From Wukongibacter sp050859025 (GTDB lineage Bacteria; Bacillota; Clostridia; Peptostreptococcales; Caminicellaceae): a stretch of 64,000 bases of DNA. Where the stretch lies: the NCBI RefSeq assembly GCF_050859025.1, contig NZ_CP138200.1, positions 3,162,001 through 3,226,000 on the forward strand. The letters are read 5' to 3'. The position numbers and the translations under genes are program-made. The stretch's first letter is position 1. Each line of letters starts with the position of its first letter. The notes under the pieces are model-generated. The model made no database searches and was not told the DNA's origin. It saw nothing but the letters and a program-made list of their open reading frames with translations. Positions 60,357-64,000 of this stretch are shown here, piece after piece.

Positions 60357-61142
60357 CTATCTCCACTGTATATCAGCTTTTTTCTTTGGTGCAGTCCGTT
60401 GATATTTAACATCAGGATAGCCAATTGCAATACACTGCATAATCTTTTCATTCTTTTTTAATCCAAGCAAAGTTCTTATTTTTTTATTCTTATTGGCTGC
60501 TCTTGTGAACAAACCTACATAAAGTGTTCCTAACCCCTGTGCCTCAGCCATTAGTTCCATACTCATAGCGGCAAGTGTTGCATTTGACACATTTTTCGAA
60601 ATTACAAGAATAACTGTAGGTGCTCCATGGAAAAAGAAACCTTCTTTCAATCTGAGCTTTTTCAGAGATATGGGAAGTTTTACGAACATACTAATTAAGC
60701 CACTTATTTTAACTAATCTTTTATAAAACTTTAGTGCTTCATTTTCCAGTATTGGAATGTCATCTTCAACGACAATATACGAAACATCCTGGGCATTTGT
60801 TCCAGTAGGAGTGTATCTTCCTGCTTCAATAATTTTTTCGATTTTTTTACGTTCTACACCCTTCTTTTGGTATTTTCTGATGGAACGGCGGCTTTTAAGG
60901 GATTCAATCAAATCTTTCTCGTCAAGATGCGGTTGATTGTTACCATACTCTTCTACTTCACTCATATCATATTCATCTATTTTAAAGGCGCTTACTGGAC
61001 ATATTGCCACACAATGCCCACAGCGTAAGCATTCAGATTGAGTTATTGAAGCTTTTTTATTTTCCAGCGTAATTACTTTACTTGGACAGTCATTGGAGCA
61101 TAGACCACACCCAATACATTTTTCTTTATCAACTAGTACCAT
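60357..61142 (-). CDS. Ferredoxin-nitroreductase fusion protein
   Basis: 261 residues: an N-terminal two-[4Fe-4S] ferredoxin domain (CIGCGLCSNDCPS and CLRCGHCVAICPV) joined to an FMN nitroreductase domain (SRRSIRKYQKKGVERKKIEKIIEAGRYTPTGTNAQ ... MELMAEAQGLGTLYVG ... IAIGYPDVKY). Electrons from the clusters should reach FMN to reduce nitro or other oxidised compounds. It is cotranscribed with the ArsR regulator upstream. Confidence 0.9.
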   Translation of the reverse strand: MVLVDKEKCIGCGLCSNDCPSKVITLENKKASITQSECLRCGHCVAICPVSAFKIDEYDMSEVEEYGNNQPHLDEKDLIESLKSRRSIRKYQKKGVERKKIEKIIEAGRYTPTGTNAQDVSYIVVEDDIPILENEALKFYKRLVKISGLISMFVKLPISLKKLRLKEGFFFHGAPTVILVISKNVSNATLAAMSMELMAEAQGLGTLYVGLFTRAANKNKKIRTLLGLKKNEKIMQCIAIGYPDVKYQRTAPKKKADIQWR

Positions 61143-61156
61143 AAAAATTCCCCTTT

Positions 61157-61495
61157 TTACTTTTCCTCATTATCATTTATTAATTCTTCAATACTGTTAA
61201 TCAGTTTTTTAAGATTCATAAGCTTGCTTGATGGGCTAAGATAATAATAATTCATTGTTGTCACCTTACGAACATATATAATTCCTGCATCCTTTAAAAT
61301 TTTCAGATGGTGGGATACAGTCGGCCTGGATAGATGAGTTTGAGCAGTAATTTCTCCAACACGCAGTCCACCGCAGCCTGCATCCATGAGCACTACTATT
61401 ATTAATTGACGTGTTTCATCGCCAATAGCAGTCAATACCTGAGTACATGATTTAAAATCTGATTTAAGATTGTTAAATTTAACATTATTATTCAT
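61157..61495 (-). CDS. ArsR-family transcriptional regulator
   Basis: 112 residues from the ATG at 61495, 7 bases after AGGAG (an upstream ATG is too close). Winged helix: LTAIGDETRQLIIVVLMDAGCGGLRVGEITAQTHLSRPTVSHHLKILKDAGI. It lies 14 bases before the nitroreductase gene, so it probably controls that gene and itself. Cysteines at CGG could be sensing residues. Confidence 0.85.
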   Translation of the reverse strand: MNNNVKFNNLKSDFKSCTQVLTAIGDETRQLIIVVLMDAGCGGLRVGEITAQTHLSRPTVSHHLKILKDAGIIYVRKVTTMNYYYLSPSSKLMNLKKLINSIEELINDNEEK

Positions 61496-61538
61496 TTGCA
61501 TTCTCCTTTTAATTGGTTTAAACATTTCGACTATTATC

Positions 61539-61567
61539 AGTATAATTCATATTTTTTAATTTTTCAA
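61539..61567 (-). promoter_or_regulatory. Promoter of the ArsR-nitroreductase operon
   Basis: On the minus strand TTGAAA (61567-61562), 17 bases, TATACT (61544-61539) is a good sigma-A promoter. It lies intact 88 bases from the IS4-type target duplication, so the insertion left it in place. Confidence 0.65.
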
Positions 61568-61654
61568 CATTGGGAAAGAAAATCGAGACGAAAGAAAATG
61601 TTAATAGGATCTTATTGCATTTTCTGTAAAGTGACACTGTTTTTATATGAATGC

Positions 61655-61665
61655 TTGCCGTACCC
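61655..61665. repeat. Target site duplication, left (IS4-type)
   Basis: TTGCCGTACCC is repeated exactly at 63426-63436 on the other side of the element. Confidence 0.92.
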
Positions 61666-63425
61666 CATAGCCATCAAGCTAAACATAAAGTTCGGAATTT
61701 CATTACCCCCATTCGATAAAAAAATAGTATACTATTGCTACTTACATTTCTTAGGAGGCAATGGTATAGAATGACAAAAGATAAAGTTCTAAAAAATATA
61801 GAAAATATTAAGAAAAATATGCAGCAAATTATTAAAGAAATACTTAAAATAATGTCAAAGGAAGAAATAGAAAAGATTGCAAGAGATGTTGGATTTATTC
61901 AAAGACAAGGGAAAATTCAGGCATGGGAGTTCCTTTATTTATGTGCGTTTTCAGGCTTAGATGTATCTAAAAATACACTAGTAGCAATGAGCGCTAATTT
62001 AAGCTCAAAAGTAGCTACTGAAGTGTCTACACAAGCCATAGATCAACGTTTAAACGATAAAGCTGTATGTTTTTTACAAGAGATATTTACAAGGCTGCTT
62101 AACAGTGCTTCTTTATCTGATTCTAAGATTCCATCTGCATGGGATGAACACTTTGATAGAATTAGAATAGTTGATTCTACAGCATTTCAAGTTCCTAAAA
62201 TATATAAAAATGAATATCAAGGATCTGGAGGAAGTTCGCAGCCTGCTGGTGTGAAAATACAACTTGAATACGAATTAAAATCAGGAAAATTTATACATGT
62301 AGATGTAGGTCCTGGAAAAGGAAACGATAACACTTTCGGGAGTCAAATAAAGAATACCTTTAGACCAAAAGATCTTTCTTTAAGAGATTTAGGATATTTC
62401 AGTTTTAAAGATTTTGAAGACTTAGAAAGTAGAGGAGCTTTTTATGTTTCAAGACTCAAGCCCAATATAGCTGTATATCTTGAAAATGAGGATGTAAAGT
62501 ATCATAAAAACGGAAAACCTAAAAAATCTACAATGTATAAGAGAATTGACTTATCTGATATAGCAAGCAAGATGTCTGAAGGTGAAATTTTAGAAATAAA
62601 AAATGCTTTGGTAGGAAGAGATACGAAGCGCAGAGAAAGGATGGTAATATATAAACTTACTAAGAATCAATTAAAAGAACGTCAATCTAAGATGGAGAAG
62701 ACGGCAAAGAAAAAAGGTATTAAAAAGAGTGAAAACACTATTAAACTAATGGGTATAACCATTTATATTACAAATATAAAAAGCGATATATTACCAAATA
62801 ATCAAATACATGAGATCTACTCATTAAGATGGCAGATTGAAATCATATTTAAGATTTGGAAATCCATATTTCACATTTCTAATGTAAAGCCTGCAAAAAT
62901 TCAGCGTTTCAAATGCCAGCTTTATGGGAAACTTATTCTTTTAGTTCTAAGCTCTATATTAATGTTTAAGATACGGGCTGAACTTTTGGAAAAAGAAAGA
63001 ATAGAAGCAAGCGAAATCAAAAGTGCAGAAATCATGAACCAATATATTCAAAATATCTATCTTTGCTTTATAGATAGACCTTTAAACGTTCATGAGCTAT
63101 TAATGTCCATATTCAAATGCATACAGAAAAATGGGCGGAAATCACATCAAAAAGGTAAAAAAACCTTTTTTGACATTCTTGGAGTTTCCTACAACCATCA
63201 AGAAAGGATGTGTAAATCCGCTGCATAAAGCAATTTCATTATAATATAAATTAAAGCTTATGTCCTCAAAAAAATATGATTTTCATAAGTTGTTTTTATC
63301 ATGCGAAAAATCAGACACCTTTCTCTAAAAACTTAAATATCATGCTTAAGTGAGATGCTTTTTCTTCGAAATATTGATAATCTAAGCTTATCTCATAGAT
63401 TCATTTCCTTAGCTTGATGGCTATG
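61666..63425 (+). mobile_element. IS4-family insertion sequence, complete
   Basis: A perfect 17-bp terminal inverted repeat (CATAGCCATCAAGCTAA at 61666-61682; its complement at 63409-63425) and an 11-bp direct target duplication define an element of 1760 bp with one transposase gene. An 11-bp duplication fits the IS4 family. It sits in the intergenic space between the ArsR-nitroreductase operon and the stalk-domain gene and disrupts no recognisable gene. Confidence 0.95.
61771..63228 (+). CDS. IS4-family transposase
   Basis: 485 residues from the ATG at 61771 behind GGAGG (12-base spacing). DDE residues are visible: Asp in RIVDSTAFQVP, Asp in LRDLGYFSF, and Glu in the YxxxxWQIEIIFKIWK signature (YSLRWQIEIIFK), the YREK-like region of IS4 enzymes. 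The frame is intact, so the element may be active. Confidence 0.94.
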   Translation: MTKDKVLKNIENIKKNMQQIIKEILKIMSKEEIEKIARDVGFIQRQGKIQAWEFLYLCAFSGLDVSKNTLVAMSANLSSKVATEVSTQAIDQRLNDKAVCFLQEIFTRLLNSASLSDSKIPSAWDEHFDRIRIVDSTAFQVPKIYKNEYQGSGGSSQPAGVKIQLEYELKSGKFIHVDVGPGKGNDNTFGSQIKNTFRPKDLSLRDLGYFSFKDFEDLESRGAFYVSRLKPNIAVYLENEDVKYHKNGKPKKSTMYKRIDLSDIASKMSEGEILEIKNALVGRDTKRRERMVIYKLTKNQLKERQSKMEKTAKKKGIKKSENTIKLMGITIYITNIKSDILPNNQIHEIYSLRWQIEIIFKIWKSIFHISNVKPAKIQRFKCQLYGKLILLVLSSILMFKIRAELLEKERIEASEIKSAEIMNQYIQNIYLCFIDRPLNVHELLMSIFKCIQKNGRKSHQKGKKTFFDILGVSYNHQERMCKSAA

Positions 63426-63436
63426 TTGCCGTACCC
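63426..63436. repeat. Target site duplication, right (IS4-type)
   Basis: An exact copy of TTGCCGTACCC at 61655-61665. Confidence 0.92.
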
Positions 63437-63490
63437 CCTTTAGGCTTAAAATCTCTTTATCTAAACATACAAATTTTTTCATAAAAGATA

Positions 63491-63520
63491 AAAAAAACAG
63501 ACTTAAAAATTTTAAATCTG
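63491..63520 (-). terminator. Minus-strand terminator
   Basis: CAGACTTAAAA / TTTTAAATCTG arms with a T run on the minus strand. A further hairpin AGAGAATA ... TATTCTCT (63568-63608, with CTCTA / TAGAG inside) lies between it and the stalk-domain gene. No gene is present in 63437-63719. Confidence 0.6.
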
Positions 63521-63719
63521 CCTTTTCTTATTAATTAAGTTATTTTTTCTTTAACTTATATTTATAAAGAGAATAAATCTCTATAAAAGATCTAGAGTTC
63601 TATTCTCTTCTTTATCTAATACTTAAAGCTTCTTAGCTTTTGTCTTATATGTTTTTGTACTATTTAAGAAATACCCTATCTCCCCGCTGGAAAAACTAGC
63701 TAGGCAGATTAATTTAGAT

Positions 63720-64000
63720 TTATTCCTTATCCTTAATTACAATGCTATTAGTTTCTTCATCCCATATTACAGCTCCCCCTAACCCTTCTACAATTGCTCT
63801 TATAGGGCAGTAGGTTTTTTCATTTTTAATGATAGCTTTAGAATCAATAGCAACCTTTTTATCATTTACTATAATATAGCTCTCATTTGCTGGAATATAT
63901 ACAGTATTATTATTCTTAGTAACATAAACTAATTTCTTGTCATTATCCCACTGAACTTGTGCTCCAAAAGATTCTAACACCTTTCTTAATGGAACTAAGG
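63720..64000 (-). CDS. Stalk-domain (copper amine oxidase N-like) protein, 5' partial
   Basis: The frame continues past the window edge, reading LVPLRKVLESFGAQVQWDNDKKLVYV and ending VEGLGGAVIWDEETNSIVIKDKE. These are the two repeats of the stalk or copper amine oxidase-like N-terminal domain (PF07833), common at the C-terminus of secreted clostridial proteins. The N-terminal part, with any enzymatic domain and signal peptide, lies outside the window. Confidence 0.88.
   Translation of the reverse strand, partial: LVPLRKVLESFGAQVQWDNDKKLVYVTKNNNTVYIPANESYIIVNDKKVAIDSKAIIKNEKTYCPIRAIVEGLGGAVIWDEETNSIVIKDKE

Overview
The window looks like chromosome from an anaerobic, spore-forming, low-GC Firmicute of the Clostridia, perhaps near Tissierellales or Peptostreptococcales; the species is not identifiable by eye. 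The reasons are the very AT-rich DNA, strong GGAGG ribosome binding sites with frequent TTG and GTG starts, and two syntenic blocks typical of clostridia: cmk-ispH-S1 protein, and miaB-ylbF-mutS-mutL-miaA-hfq-Met_gamma_lyase-lexA-yneA.

Region 1 (1-31 kb) is mostly backbone. It holds a partial von Willebrand A membrane protein, a histidine phosphatase, a YpfB-like small protein, cmk, ispH, an S1-domain protein, an orphan CheR, a MerR/RacA-like coiled-coil protein, an HD-GYP c-di-GMP phosphodiesterase, several small or unknown proteins, and then the DNA-repair and tRNA-modification block. Downstream of hfq lies a highly structured probable non-coding RNA. The divergent lexA-yneA control region carries three SOS-box-like sites. 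A cation/proton antiporter is preceded by two tandem fluoride (crcB-type) riboswitches, each with its own terminator.

Region 2 (31-48 kb) is accessory: a GNAT enzyme, an iron alcohol dehydrogenase, a catalytically degenerate tyrosine recombinase, FosB, a second histidine phosphatase, a divergent WYL regulator / DHFR-like pair, and a radical SAM/SPASM maturase with a 32-residue Cys-rich peptide downstream, which is a candidate RiPP locus. Decayed copies of the neighbouring WYL and DHFR-like genes sit on the far side of that locus, as a duplication scar. After it come a decayed DUF2809 gene, a Cache lipoprotein, a methyltransferase, an LCP protein, an ATPase, an ECF sigma factor, a DUF3795 protein and an intact tyrosine recombinase.

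Region 3 (49-64 kb) is defence and mobile DNA: two flavodoxin-like reductases with an ArsR regulator, a LanFEG/CprABC-like antimicrobial-peptide ABC transporter with its two-component system, transposase debris, a secreted protein with two nearly identical OB-type domains, an IS256-family element with perfect 8-bp target duplications, a ferredoxin-nitroreductase with an ArsR regulator, an IS4-family element with 11-bp target duplications, and a partial stalk-domain protein.

Across the window there is a dispersed family of imperfect palindromes of about 100 bp (two copies nearly identical), two of which overlap the stop codon of the preceding gene. A 24-bp sequence is repeated exactly, in inverted orientation, 26 kb apart, in front of or inside candidate promoters. 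No tRNA, rRNA or CRISPR array was seen.
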